Both the position numbers and the translations under genes were made by a program. From Streptomyces sp. SID13726 (GTDB lineage Bacteria; Actinomycetota; Actinomycetes; Streptomycetales; Streptomycetaceae), in NCBI RefSeq assembly GCF_010548375.1, contig NZ_JAAGLY010000013.1:124001-188000 (forward strand): a stretch of 64,000 bases of DNA, in the 5' to 3' direction. The notes under the pieces were generated by a model. That model was given only the letters and a program-made list of their open reading frames with translations. It was not told the origin of the DNA and did not search any database. Position 1 is the stretch's first letter; each line of letters opens with the position of its first letter. Shown piece after piece: positions 41,362-49,932 of this stretch.

Positions 41362-41524
41362 TGCGGTTGGTGGATCGTCGCCATGGGAACCGCGACCTGT
41401 CATGCCGTTTCGTCGACAACCGCACGGCGGCGGCCCGAGAGGGCCCCGACAGCCGTCCGGTGCGGCCGAGCCGCGACGCCGTCCGGCCCGACTTCCTACG
41501 AGCACGGAACCCCAGGAGCTGACC

Positions 41525-42817
41525 ATGCCCGAACCGCTGACCTTCCCCGACGGCTTCCTGTGGGGCGCGGCGACCGCCGCGCACCAGGTCGAAGGCGACA
41601 ACACGACCAGTGACTGGTGGGAATGGGAGACCGACCCGGCGCCCAAGGCGCCCCTGGCGGAACCCTCCGGTATCGCCTGCGATCACTTCACCCGCTACAA
41701 GGACGACATCGCCCTGCTCGCGAAGCTCGGGCTGAACACCTACCGGTTCTCCGTGGAGTGGGCGCGCATCGAGCCCCGCCAGGGAGAGTTCGACCGCGAG
41801 GCGCTCCGGCACTACGCCGACATGGTCGACACCTGCCTGAAGCACGGCGTCACCCCGGTGATCACGCTCCAGCACTTCACGCTGCCGGCCTGGGTCACCC
41901 GTGCCGGCGCCTGGACGAACCCCGGCCTTCCCGCCTGGTTCGCGCGCTACACCAGGCACGTGATGGAGCACCTGGAGGACCGTGCTCCCTACATCTGCAC
42001 GATCAACGAGCCCGGCAACATGATCACGCGCGGGTATCTGGGCACCTTCCCCACTCCGCCCTTCGTCCGGAACCTCGACGCGTTCGACACCGCGGCGGCA
42101 GGAGTGAACGCCGCGCATCGCAGCGCCCGGGAGGTCATCCGTGAACTCGCGCCCGGGGTCAAGGTCGGTATGGCACACGCGCTCCAGGACTGGCACGCCA
42201 ACGAGGGCGGCATGCCCGCCCTGCGCTGGGCGAGGGAACTCCACGAGGACCGGTTCTTCGCCGAGACCGCCGAGGACGACTTCCTCGGCGTCCAGACCTA
42301 CACCCGCCTCGATGTCAACGCCCCCCGGATCCTCCGGCACGTCAGCGCGGCACTGCTGCGCAATCGCCGTCTGACGCAGGCGCTCGCCCTGCCGTATCTG
42401 CACAGCCAGGCGGTGGCCGCCGTACCGGTGGAGGGAACGCCCGACGACGGGATCCGCCGCACCCTGATGGGCTACCGGTGGGCACCGGAAGCGGTCGAGG
42501 CCACGATCCGGCGAGTGGCGCACCTCTTCCCCGGCAAGGAGATCGTCATCACCGAGCACGGTGTCGCCACCGCCGCCGACGCCGACCGGGTGGAGTACCT
42601 GCGGGCGGGGCTGCGGGTGGTGCACCGGCTGATCGGCGACGGACTGCCCGTCACGGGATACGTCCACTGGTCGCTGCTGGACAACTTCGAATGGTGGGAC
42701 GGCTACCGGCCCACGTACGGGCTCGTGGCGGTCGACCGCACGACTCAGGACCGGGTCGTCAAGCCGTCGGCCCACTGGTACGGCGATGTCGCCCGGACCA
42801 ACCAGGTGCCCGCGTGA
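41525..42817 (+). CDS. Glycoside hydrolase family 1 beta-glucosidase-like enzyme
   Basis: A 430-residue GH1 enzyme. FPDGFLWGAATAAHQVEG is the N-terminal family signature. The acid/base E162 lies in ICTINEPGN. The nucleophile E344 is in VITEHG, where the family normally has TENG, so an Asn next to the nucleophile is replaced by His. The conserved C-terminal WSLLDNFEWWDGYRPTYGLVAVDR is intact. AGGAG precedes ATG 41525. It is followed by a Gfo/Idh/MocA oxidoreductase under the same LacI control. The actual glycoside is unknown. Confidence 0.92.
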   Translation: MPEPLTFPDGFLWGAATAAHQVEGDNTTSDWWEWETDPAPKAPLAEPSGIACDHFTRYKDDIALLAKLGLNTYRFSVEWARIEPRQGEFDREALRHYADMVDTCLKHGVTPVITLQHFTLPAWVTRAGAWTNPGLPAWFARYTRHVMEHLEDRAPYICTINEPGNMITRGYLGTFPTPPFVRNLDAFDTAAAGVNAAHRSAREVIRELAPGVKVGMAHALQDWHANEGGMPALRWARELHEDRFFAETAEDDFLGVQTYTRLDVNAPRILRHVSAALLRNRRLTQALALPYLHSQAVAAVPVEGTPDDGIRRTLMGYRWAPEAVEATIRRVAHLFPGKEIVITEHGVATAADADRVEYLRAGLRVVHRLIGDGLPVTGYVHWSLLDNFEWWDGYRPTYGLVAVDRTTQDRVVKPSAHWYGDVARTNQVPA

Positions 42818-42901
42818 CCCGATGCCCGGCGACGGGGATCGGCCGGGGCGCCGGGTCGCTCCCACTCTCCTTCCTCACCACCACACCGACAAGGAGTTCT
42901 C

Positions 42902-43909
42902 ATGTCGTTCCGCTGGGGCATCGCGGGCACCGGCGCCATCGCCAACGGCTTCGCCGACGCACTGGGCCGCCTGCCGGACGCGCAATTGGTCGCCGTCGGC
43001 TCTCGCAGCCGGGAAAGGGCTGACGCGTTCGGCGAGAAGTACGGCGTCGCACCCCGGCACCGGCACACCTCGTACGAAGACCTGGCCGCCGACGACGGCG
43101 TCGACGTGGTCTACGTCGCCTCGCCGCACTCCCATCACCACGAGCACACCTTGCTGTTCCTGAACGCGGGGCGCCCGGTGCTGTGCGAGAAGGCGTTCGC
43201 GCTGGACGCCGGGCAGGCCGCCGACATGGTGGCGGTGTCCAGGAAGCGGGGCCTGTTCCTGATGGAGGCGATGTGGAGCCGGTTCCTGCCGGCCTACGTC
43301 AAGGTCAGAGAGCTGCTCGCCGAGGGCGTCATCGGCGAGGTCCAGTCCGTGGAGGCGGACTTCGGCCTCCGGTTCCCGGCGGATCCCGCACACCGGCTGT
43401 TCGATCGCGCGCTGGGCGGCGGTTCCCTGCTCGACCTGGGTGTCTATCCCCTGTCGCTGGCCAGCATGGTGCTGGGCACGCCCGACCGGATCACGGCGTA
43501 CGGCACGCTCGGCCCGACCGGCGTCGACGAGCACGTCGCCGTCCTGTCCGGATACGACAGCGGCGCGGTCGCGCTGGCCCAGAGTTCCGTGCGGGCGACC
43601 CTCGGCTGCACGGCCCGTATCACCGGAACCGAGGGCTGCATCGAACTGCCGTTCCTGATGCACTGCCCGGACGAACTGACCGTTCAGTCGCGGGGCGTCA
43701 CCGAACGGCTGAGCCTGCCCGCCGCACGCGAAGGCGACAGCGGCGACACGGCAGGCGGTGGCCTGCACCATCAGATCCGGCACGTCCAGCAGCGGCTCCA
43801 CGCGGGGGAGACGGAGAGCGACGTCATGACGCTGGACGAGACCGTGGCGGTGATGCGCACGCTCGACACCGCGCGCGACCAGATCGGCCTGAGCTACGGG
43901 AGAACCTGA
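42902..43909 (+). CDS. Gfo/Idh/MocA family NAD(P)-dependent oxidoreductase
   Basis: A 335-residue sugar-type dehydrogenase. The Rossmann motif is RWGIAGTGAIANGFADAL. DVVYVASPHSHHHEHTLLFLNAGRPVLCEKAFAL contains the conserved EK(A/P) motif with the catalytic lysine, and FLMEAMWSRFLPAYVKVREL and GGGSLLDLGVYPLSLASMVLG mark the C-terminal substrate domain. AAGGAG lies six bases before ATG 42902. Likely oxidises or epimerises the sugar released by the upstream glycosidase. Confidence 0.92.
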   Translation: MSFRWGIAGTGAIANGFADALGRLPDAQLVAVGSRSRERADAFGEKYGVAPRHRHTSYEDLAADDGVDVVYVASPHSHHHEHTLLFLNAGRPVLCEKAFALDAGQAADMVAVSRKRGLFLMEAMWSRFLPAYVKVRELLAEGVIGEVQSVEADFGLRFPADPAHRLFDRALGGGSLLDLGVYPLSLASMVLGTPDRITAYGTLGPTGVDEHVAVLSGYDSGAVALAQSSVRATLGCTARITGTEGCIELPFLMHCPDELTVQSRGVTERLSLPAAREGDSGDTAGGGLHHQIRHVQQRLHAGETESDVMTLDETVAVMRTLDTARDQIGLSYGRT

Positions 43910-44395
43910 CGGCACCCGTCATCGGGGGGCAGGGTCATGGCGATCGCGTGGGTCCTGTCGGACAGCGTGACCGGCCGCTCCGGGCCCTGCCGTCACCCGG
44001 TCTCGGTAGGGGGGCAGCAGGTGCCAATACCCGCCGTCGCGCCCCTCCCGCAGGCAAACCTCCGGTGAACAGGGCGTGCATCCGGCGGACTTGTCGTTCC
44101 CCACTGAAAAGGTGGACTTCGCGGAACTGGTACGAGCGCGTCACGTGCACGCAGCACACACTTAACACGGGTCCGGCACATTGGTGGGTGTCGGCAGGGC
44201 GGGAGCGGCTCCCCGCCCGGGCCGGCGCCGAACGTCCAAGGACCTCCGGAGCGGCTCCCGGACCTCCATGGACGCCGGACGTGAGACCTGGCCTGACCTG
44301 GTCGACGTCCTTCGCGGGGACCGCCGTCGTCCCGCCCCCCGGCAACGGGGGTGCGGCGGTCCCCGCGCACATCCTTGTCCAGAGGCCGGCCGGCC
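43910..44395. other. Gene-poor region with one weak leftward ORF
   Basis: The 486 bases contain no well-supported gene. A leftward frame at 43919-44104 (GTG start, 61 codons) reads KSAGCTPCSPEVCLREGRDG followed by YWHLLPPYRDR; its first half has four-residue cysteine spacing, but no ribosome site precedes it and its second half looks random. Confidence 0.4.
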
Positions 44396-44839
44396 TCAGC
44401 CCTCCCAGTCGCTGTCCTGCGAGGACGGCCTCCCGCGCCTGCCGCCCCGGAAGAGGTCCGGGTTGACGCGCAGCGCCTGGAAGGCGTTGACGCCGACGAT
44501 GCCGACCCAACTGACCAGCAGGCCGGGCAGGTGGGCGACGCCGCCGCCGATCGCCGAGAGCGGGATCGCCAGCACCAGGGAGACGATGCCGAACCCGAAG
44601 CGCTCGCCGAACGAGTCCGTCGACTTGGGCGTACGGGCGCCCCGGGCCGTCACCATCTGCTGCTCGGCGAGCTGGCGGCGCAGCCGGCGGTCCACCGCGC
44701 CGTCGATCCGCTGGTCGACCTTCTCCAGGAACGAGTCGACCAGCGCGGACTCGTACTCCTCGCCCAGTTCCCTGCGCGCTTGCAGGGTGGCGTTGAGTTC
44801 CTTCTTGAGTTCGGGGTCCCGCGCGTCCATTCCGGTCAT
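44396..44839 (-). CDS. Small membrane protein
   Basis: A 147-residue protein. The N-terminal half is charged and helical (DPELKKELNATLQARRELGEEYESALVDSFLEKVDQRIDGAVDRRLRRQLAEQQ), probably a cytoplasmic coiled coil. Two transmembrane helices follow (FGIVSLVLAIPLSAIGGGVA and LPGLLVSWVGIVGVNAFQAL). The C-terminus is basic. ATG 44839 or ATG 44830 could be the start. I recall similar Streptomyces integral membrane proteins without known function. Confidence 0.82.
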   Translation of the reverse strand: MTGMDARDPELKKELNATLQARRELGEEYESALVDSFLEKVDQRIDGAVDRRLRRQLAEQQMVTARGARTPKSTDSFGERFGFGIVSLVLAIPLSAIGGGVAHLPGLLVSWVGIVGVNAFQALRVNPDLFRGGRRGRPSSQDSDWEG

Positions 44840-44910
44840 GGGAACCACGGTAGGAGGCCGGGCCGCCCGCTGCACTGGGGTTAGCCCCCCTGTTGCGGCG
44901 GGGGTCCTTC

Positions 44911-45840
44911 CTAGGCCAGCCCGTGCTGCTTCGCGTACGCGTTCGCCACGTCCTCCGGGTCCTTCTTGTCCTTGTCGACCTGGCGGTTCAGCTCGGTGAG
45001 CTGGGCCGTGGTCAGGACGTTGCCGAGCCGGGCGAGGGCCTTGCGGACGGTGTCGTCGGCCTTGCGGTCGGCGATGAGGGGGACGATGTGCTGGCCCGGG
45101 ATGAGGTTCTTCGGGTCGGTGAGGACGACCCAGTGGTTGGCCACGATGTCGGTGTCGGTGGTGAAGAGGTTCGCCACGTCCACGTCGCCCTTCTTGAGGG
45201 CGCCCTTCACCAGCGGGCCGGAGGAGTCGAGGGACTTGAACTCCTTGAACTCCACGCCGTACACGTCCTTCAGGCCGACCACGCCCACCTGGCGCTTCTT
45301 GACCTCGGGCGCCGCGCCGATGACCAGCTTGCCGTTCTGCTTCCGCAGGTCGGCGAGGGAGGTCAGGCCGTACTTCCGCGCGGTCTCCTGGGTCACCACG
45401 AACGCGTCGGAGTCCTCGGCCATGCCGTACGGCAGCACCTGGAGGCCGGCCGGGAGGGCGACGGTGAGGGCGTTCTGCATCGCGCCCTCCTCGGTGGCCG
45501 TCGCCTTGGGGTCGAGGTAGTGCAGCAGGGCGCCCTGGTACTCGGGCAGCAGGTCGATGTCGCCGCCCTTGAGGGCCGGGATCAGGATCTCGCGGGTGCC
45601 GAGGTTGGGGCGGACCTTGGTCTTCACGCCGGCTTTCTCCAGCACGGCCGCGTACAGGTAGCCCAGCACCTGGTTCTCGGTGAAGTTGGCGGTGCCGATG
45701 GTGACCCCGCCCTTGCTGGAGCCGCCCCCGCCGGAGGCGCTCCCGCCGCCGTCGAGCGAGGTGATGCCGCTGGAGCAGGCGGAGAGGGCGGGCACGGAGG
45801 CCGCCGCGAGGAGGCCGCCGAGGAGAGTGCGTCGGTTCAT
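44911..45840 (-). CDS. Glycine-betaine/osmoprotectant ABC substrate-binding lipoprotein
   Basis: A 309-residue lipoprotein. The signal peptide ends in the lipobox ALSAC (C22). The mature domain is of the OpuAC/ProX type: VTIGTANFTENQVLGYLYAAVLEKAG, LLPEYQGALLHYL, DAFVVTQETARKYGL, VANLFTTDTDIVANHWVVL and LTTAQLTELNRQVD. It captures quaternary amines such as glycine betaine or choline and delivers them to the permease pair. It is the last gene of the four-gene operon. Confidence 0.93.
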   Translation of the reverse strand: MNRRTLLGGLLAAASVPALSACSSGITSLDGGGSASGGGGSSKGGVTIGTANFTENQVLGYLYAAVLEKAGVKTKVRPNLGTREILIPALKGGDIDLLPEYQGALLHYLDPKATATEEGAMQNALTVALPAGLQVLPYGMAEDSDAFVVTQETARKYGLTSLADLRKQNGKLVIGAAPEVKKRQVGVVGLKDVYGVEFKEFKSLDSSGPLVKGALKKGDVDVANLFTTDTDIVANHWVVLTDPKNLIPGQHIVPLIADRKADDTVRKALARLGNVLTTAQLTELNRQVDKDKKDPEDVANAYAKQHGLA

Positions 45841-45850
45841 CTGAGGGTCC

Positions 45851-46513
45851 CTAGGCAGTGCGGTGGCGGAAGAGGAAGCGCTGGAGGGCGGAGAGGAGGA
45901 GGTCGAGGGTCACGGCGACCACCGCGACCAGCACCGCCCCGCCGAGCACCTGCACGAGATCGCGCTGGGCGAGGCCGTCGAAGACATAGCGGCCGAGGCC
46001 CCCGAAGGAGACGTAGGCCGCGATGGTCGCGGTGGCCACGACCTGGATCAGTGCCAGGCGCAGGCCGGTCATGATCAGGGGGAGGGCGAGCGGCAACTCG
46101 ACCTGGAACAGCACCTGGTGGCCGCGCATGCCCTGGCCGCGGGCGGCGTCCTTGACGTCCGGGTCCACCGCCGACATGCCCGCGTAGGTGTTGGTGACGA
46201 TCGCCGGGACCGCGAGGGCGACCAGGGCGACGTACACCGGCAGCATGGACAGTCCGCCGGCCAGGAAGACCAGCACGACCAGGCCGACCGTCGGCAGGGC
46301 GCGGCCGAAGGACGCGAGGTTGATCGCGACGAAGGCGCCCTTGCCGGTGTGGCCGATCAGCAGGCCGAGCGGGAGGCCGATCGCGGCCGCGATGAGCGTC
46401 GCGAGCAGCGAGTACTGGAGGTGCTCGGCGAGCCGGTGGGCGATGCCGTCGGAGCCCGCCCACTGGGAGCCGCTGGTCAGCCAGGAGCCGAGGTTCTTGA
46501 GGAGTTCGTACAT
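45851..46513 (-). CDS. Osmoprotectant ABC permease 2
   Basis: A 220-residue permease with about five helices (LLATLIAAAIGLPLGLLIGHT, AINLASFGRALPTVGLVVLVFLAGG, LPVYVALVALAVPAIVTNTYAG, LPLIMTGLRLALIQVVATATIAAYV). The coupling segment with EAA-like pattern is DVKDAARGQGMRGHQVLFQVELPLALP. It belongs to the OpuBB/ProW group and pairs with the permease encoded upstream, three bases apart. Confidence 0.92.
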   Translation of the reverse strand: MYELLKNLGSWLTSGSQWAGSDGIAHRLAEHLQYSLLATLIAAAIGLPLGLLIGHTGKGAFVAINLASFGRALPTVGLVVLVFLAGGLSMLPVYVALVALAVPAIVTNTYAGMSAVDPDVKDAARGQGMRGHQVLFQVELPLALPLIMTGLRLALIQVVATATIAAYVSFGGLGRYVFDGLAQRDLVQVLGGAVLVAVVAVTLDLLLSALQRFLFRHRTA

Positions 46514-46516
46514 CGC

Positions 46517-47158
46517 TCAGGCTCGCTTCCTGCGCCACGGGGTCAGGACGTACTGGAGGGCCACCAGCAGGGCGTCCGCGACCACGGCGAGCAGGATCGT
46601 GAGGACCACGCCCACGATCACCGGGGTCGGGAAGTTGCGCTGGAAGCCGTCGGTGAAGAGCTGGCCGAGGCCGCCGTCGCCGATGTAGGTGGCGACCGAG
46701 ACGAGGGAGATCGACATGACGGTCGCGATGCGCACGCCCGCCATGATCACCGGCAGCGCGAGGGGGAGTTCGACGGTGAGGAGCGTGCGCAGCGGGCGCG
46801 TGCCCATCGCCTTCGCGGCCTCCTTGGTCTTCGCGGGCACCGAGTCGAGGCCCTCGACGGTGTTCCGCAGCAGCACGACCAGCGTGTAGACGGTCAGCCC
46901 GATCACGGTCGTGGTCCGGGTCAGTCCGCTGACCGGCAGCAGGAGCACGAAGATCGCGATGGACGGGATCGTGAACAGGACGTTCGAGAGCCCGAGCAGG
47001 AAGCCGCGCAGCGGGCGGATCCGGTGGGCGACCACGGCCAGCGGGAGGCTGATCAGCAGGCCGAAGAAGACCGCGCTGAGGGCCGCCTGGAGGTGCGAGA
47101 TCGTCAGGGTGGTGAGGTCGTCGGTGTGGCCGGAGATCCACGACCAGTCGATGGTCAT
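46517..47158 (-). CDS. Osmoprotectant ABC permease 1
   Basis: A 213-residue permease: HLQAALSAVFFGLLISLPLAVVA, GLSNVLFTIPSIAIFVLLLPV, TTVIGLTVYTLVVLLRNTVEG and VIVGVVLTILLAVVADALLVAL are membrane helices, and VPAKTKEAAKAMGTRPLRTLLTVELPLALP is the EAA loop that contacts the ATPase. The ATG overlaps the ATPase stop (ATGA). It is homologous to the downstream permease and the two probably form a heterodimer. Confidence 0.92.
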   Translation of the reverse strand: MTIDWSWISGHTDDLTTLTISHLQAALSAVFFGLLISLPLAVVAHRIRPLRGFLLGLSNVLFTIPSIAIFVLLLPVSGLTRTTTVIGLTVYTLVVLLRNTVEGLDSVPAKTKEAAKAMGTRPLRTLLTVELPLALPVIMAGVRIATVMSISLVSVATYIGDGGLGQLFTDGFQRNFPTPVIVGVVLTILLAVVADALLVALQYVLTPWRRKRA

Positions 47159-48189
47159 ACGGCCACCCGCGCATCCGTGTGCGCCTTGCCCGCGTGGGTG
47201 TGGATGTCGTCGCGGGACGAGACGCCCGTCAGGACGCCGTCGGCGTCGACGCGGGCGACCAGGCCGGTGGGGGAGGCGACGCACTCGTCGAGCGCGGCCA
47301 GCAGGGAGTCGCCGTCCGTGAGGGGCCGCACGGGGAGTTCGGTCTGCTGCGAGGCCCAGTGCAGGGGCCTGCCGGTCTCGTCGCAGACGAGGGTCCAGGT
47401 GTCGCCCTCCGGCGCAGGGCCCTGCGGGACGGCCGCCAGCGTCGTCAGAGAGAGCAGCTTCAGGCCGCGCTCGGCGCCGAGGAAGTCGGCCACGAAGTCG
47501 TCGGCGGGGCGCGCGAGGAGTTCGGCGGGCGGGGCGCACTGCACGAGGTGACCGCCGGTGCGGAAGATCGCGATGCGGTCGCCGAGGCGTACGGCTTCGT
47601 CGACGTCGTGCGTGACGAAGACGATGGTCTTGTTCAACTCCTTCTGGAGCCTGAGCAGTTCGTCCTGGAGCTGGGTGCGCACCACCGGGTCGACCGCGCC
47701 GAACGGCTCGTCCATGAGGAGCACCGGCGGGTCGGCGGCGAGGGCGCGGGCGACCCCGACGCGCTGCTGCTGGCCGCCGGAGAGCTGGTGCGGGTACCGC
47801 TTGCCGGCCTCGGCGGTCAGGCCGACCGTCTCCAGCAGCTCGGCGGCCCGGGCGCGGGCCTTCCTGCGCCCGTGGCCCAGCAGGAGCGGGACGGTGGCGA
47901 TGTTGTCCAGCACCGTGCGGTGCGGGAAGAGGCCCGACTGCTGGATGACGTACCCGATGGAGCGGCGCAGTTCGGCCGCGTCCTGGTCGGTGACGTCCTT
48001 GCCGCCGACCTTGATCGTGCCGGAGGTCGGCTCGACCATACGATTGATCATCCTGAGGGTGGTCGTCTTGCCGCAACCGGAGGACCCGACGAGGACGGTC
48101 ACGCCGCCTTCAGGCATGTCGAGGGTGAGGTCGTGGACTGCTGTCGTGCCGTTGGGGAAGCGCTTGTGCACCGCGTCGAACTGGATCAT
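47155..48189 (-). CDS. Osmoprotectant ABC ATPase with CBS-like tail
   Basis: A 344-residue ATPase of the OpuAA/ProV type. Walker A GSSGCGKTT, signature LSGGQQQR, Walker B LLMDEPFGAVD and the H-loop FVTHDVDEAVRLGDR are intact. The last 80 residues (RPLTDGDSLLAALDECVASPTGLVARVDADGVLTGVSSRDDI) look like a CBS module, which in OpuA senses ionic strength. It is the first gene of the operon, divergent from the lyase-like gene; the 141-base gap holds both promoters. Confidence 0.94.
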   Translation of the reverse strand: MIQFDAVHKRFPNGTTAVHDLTLDMPEGGVTVLVGSSGCGKTTTLRMINRMVEPTSGTIKVGGKDVTDQDAAELRRSIGYVIQQSGLFPHRTVLDNIATVPLLLGHGRRKARARAAELLETVGLTAEAGKRYPHQLSGGQQQRVGVARALAADPPVLLMDEPFGAVDPVVRTQLQDELLRLQKELNKTIVFVTHDVDEAVRLGDRIAIFRTGGHLVQCAPPAELLARPADDFVADFLGAERGLKLLSLTTLAAVPQGPAPEGDTWTLVCDETGRPLHWASQQTELPVRPLTDGDSLLAALDECVASPTGLVARVDADGVLTGVSSRDDIHTHAGKAHTDARVAV

Positions 48190-48330
48190 GAGTTGTCCCT
48201 TGCCCGGCTGTATAACGTCATGCAGAGTTCTCGGTAGCTGAATGGATTGTCAACGGTTCGGTGTTAATCCGAGGTAACGGATGTCCGTCAGGCAAGATCG
48301 AATGTCCGGATTGATGGGAGTTTCCACCTA

Positions 48331-49932
48331 ATGTCGTCTCGGATCGTGGACACGCCGGATGCCTTCTCGATCGGTCACACCGGCCTGGTGGTCCTCGACG
48401 GAATCGGCCTCGGTGTCGCGGACGTCGTCCGCCTCGCCGACGGCACCGCCCGCCCGGTGCCCGGGACCGACGGGATGAAGCGGGTGACGGAGTCCTGGGA
48501 CGCCGCCCGCCGGATCGCCGCGACCGGACGCGTCTACGGCCGCTCCACCGGCGTCGGCGCCAACCGGAACGAGGCCGTGCCCACCGAGGCGGCCGCCGAG
48601 CACGGGCTGCGCCTGCTGCGCAGCCACGCCGGCGCGATCGGCGAGGAACTCCCGGCCCGGCAGGTCCGCGCGATGCTCGCCGTCCGCGCCAACCAGCTCC
48701 TCGCGGGCGGCGCCGGACTGCGGCCGACCGTGGTGACCGCCCTGTGCGAGGCGCTGGAGAACGGCGCGTACCCGGTCGTCAACGAGTTCGGCTCGGTCGG
48801 CACCGGGGACATCGCGGCGCTGGCCCAGGCGGGCCTCGCGCTCGCGGGGGAGCACCCCTGGCGGGACGGCGGCGGGGGTGCCCCCGACGTGCTTGAGGCT
48901 GTAGGGAGGGGGAGGCCCGGCGCGGGTGGCCTCGGCGGTCCGGTCAGGCCGGCCGGCGCCCCCGAACCCCAGCCCCTCGACAACAACGACGCCCTCGCCT
49001 TCATCAGCAGCAACGCCCTCACCCTCGGCCAGGCCGCCCTCGCACTGCAGGAACTGCGCGGGCTGATCGAGGCCACCCAGGTCGTCGGGGCGCTGTCACT
49101 GCTGGCCGTGGACGGGTCGCACGAGGCGTACGCCGCCCCCGTGCACGCCGCCCGGCCGCACCGCGGGTCCGCCGAAGTGGCCCGCCGGATGCGGGAGTTC
49201 ATCGGCGCCGAGGACCGGCCCACCCCACCGCTCGGGCGCATCCAGGACCCGTACGGCTTCCGCTGCCTGCCCCAGATCCACGGGCCCGCCCAGGACGCCG
49301 CCGACGCCCTGGAGGAGGTCCTCGCCATCGAGATCAACGCGGCCGCCGAGAATCCGCTGATCGACGCCCAGGACATGGCCGCCTACCACCACGGCGGCTT
49401 CTACCAGGCCCAACTCGCCCTCGCCCTCGACCACTTCAGGCTGGCCCTCACCCAGGTCGCCCGGCTGTCCACCTCCCGGCTCTCCACCCTCAACGAGCCC
49501 GCCTTCACCCGCCTGCGGCCCTTCCTCGCCGACCCGGAGCCCGCCTCCTCCGGCGTGATGATCCTGGAGTACGCCGCCGGAGCCGCCCTCGGCGATCTGC
49601 GGGCCTTCTCCGCGCCCGCCTCACTGGGCCACGCCGTACTCTCCCGGGGCGTCGAGGAACAGGCCAGCTTCGCCTCGCTCGCCGCCCGCCAGACACTGCG
49701 CGCGTGCGGCGCGTACCGTCTCGTCGTCGGCTGCGAACTCGTCGCCGCCGTACGGGCGCTGCGCCAGCGCGACCTCAGGCCCGACCCGGAGCTTCCGGTC
49801 GGCCGGGCGCAGGAGCTCGCCGAGTCGGTCCTCGACGAGGACCCGGCCGACCGGCCGCTCACGGACGACGTGACGGCGGCGACCGCGCTGCTCGACCGGT
49901 TCACGGAGATCTGGAGGGGGAACGAGGCATGA
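48331..49932 (+). CDS. Aromatic amino acid lyase (HAL/PAL) homologue lacking MIO tripeptide
   Basis: A 533-residue protein with the histidine/phenylalanine ammonia-lyase fold. It keeps the Tyr loop (VYGRSTGVGANRNE), QDPYGFRCLPQIHG, the NPL segment (AAAENPLID) and NEPAFTRL. The MIO-forming Ala-Ser-Gly is missing: residues 154-160 read GSVGTGD, where active lyases have GSVGASGD. It therefore should not deaminate histidine by the usual route, so it is not called hutH although hut genes lie 6 kb away. A Gly/Pro-rich insert at about 179-214 interrupts the domain. It is coupled (ATGA) to the RpiR regulator. Confidence 0.85.
   Translation: MSSRIVDTPDAFSIGHTGLVVLDGIGLGVADVVRLADGTARPVPGTDGMKRVTESWDAARRIAATGRVYGRSTGVGANRNEAVPTEAAAEHGLRLLRSHAGAIGEELPARQVRAMLAVRANQLLAGGAGLRPTVVTALCEALENGAYPVVNEFGSVGTGDIAALAQAGLALAGEHPWRDGGGGAPDVLEAVGRGRPGAGGLGGPVRPAGAPEPQPLDNNDALAFISSNALTLGQAALALQELRGLIEATQVVGALSLLAVDGSHEAYAAPVHAARPHRGSAEVARRMREFIGAEDRPTPPLGRIQDPYGFRCLPQIHGPAQDAADALEEVLAIEINAAAENPLIDAQDMAAYHHGGFYQAQLALALDHFRLALTQVARLSTSRLSTLNEPAFTRLRPFLADPEPASSGVMILEYAAGAALGDLRAFSAPASLGHAVLSRGVEEQASFASLAARQTLRACGAYRLVVGCELVAAVRALRQRDLRPDPELPVGRAQELAESVLDEDPADRPLTDDVTAATALLDRFTEIWRGNEA
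48865..48972. repeat. Repeat-like insert inside the lyase homologue
   Basis: GGGGGTGCCCCCGACGTG and a later TGTAGGGAGGGGGAGG form a short palindromic unit of a type I recall as dispersed in Streptomyces coding sequences. It adds about 36 low-complexity residues in frame. Confidence 0.45.

Noticed and set aside
40202..41524. 441-codon N-terminal extension of the GH1 gene
   Set aside because: It is antisense to the LacI gene and crosses the operator; ATG 41525 has a good ribosome site and begins the GH1 fold.
43919..44104. A 61-codon Cys-containing leftward ORF
   Set aside because: No ribosome site and a random-looking second half; left as an unresolved possibility rather than a gene.
48331..49932. 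Calling this gene histidine ammonia-lyase hutH
   Set aside because: The MIO-forming Ala-Ser-Gly is absent and the gene is coupled to an RpiR regulator, not to the hut operon.
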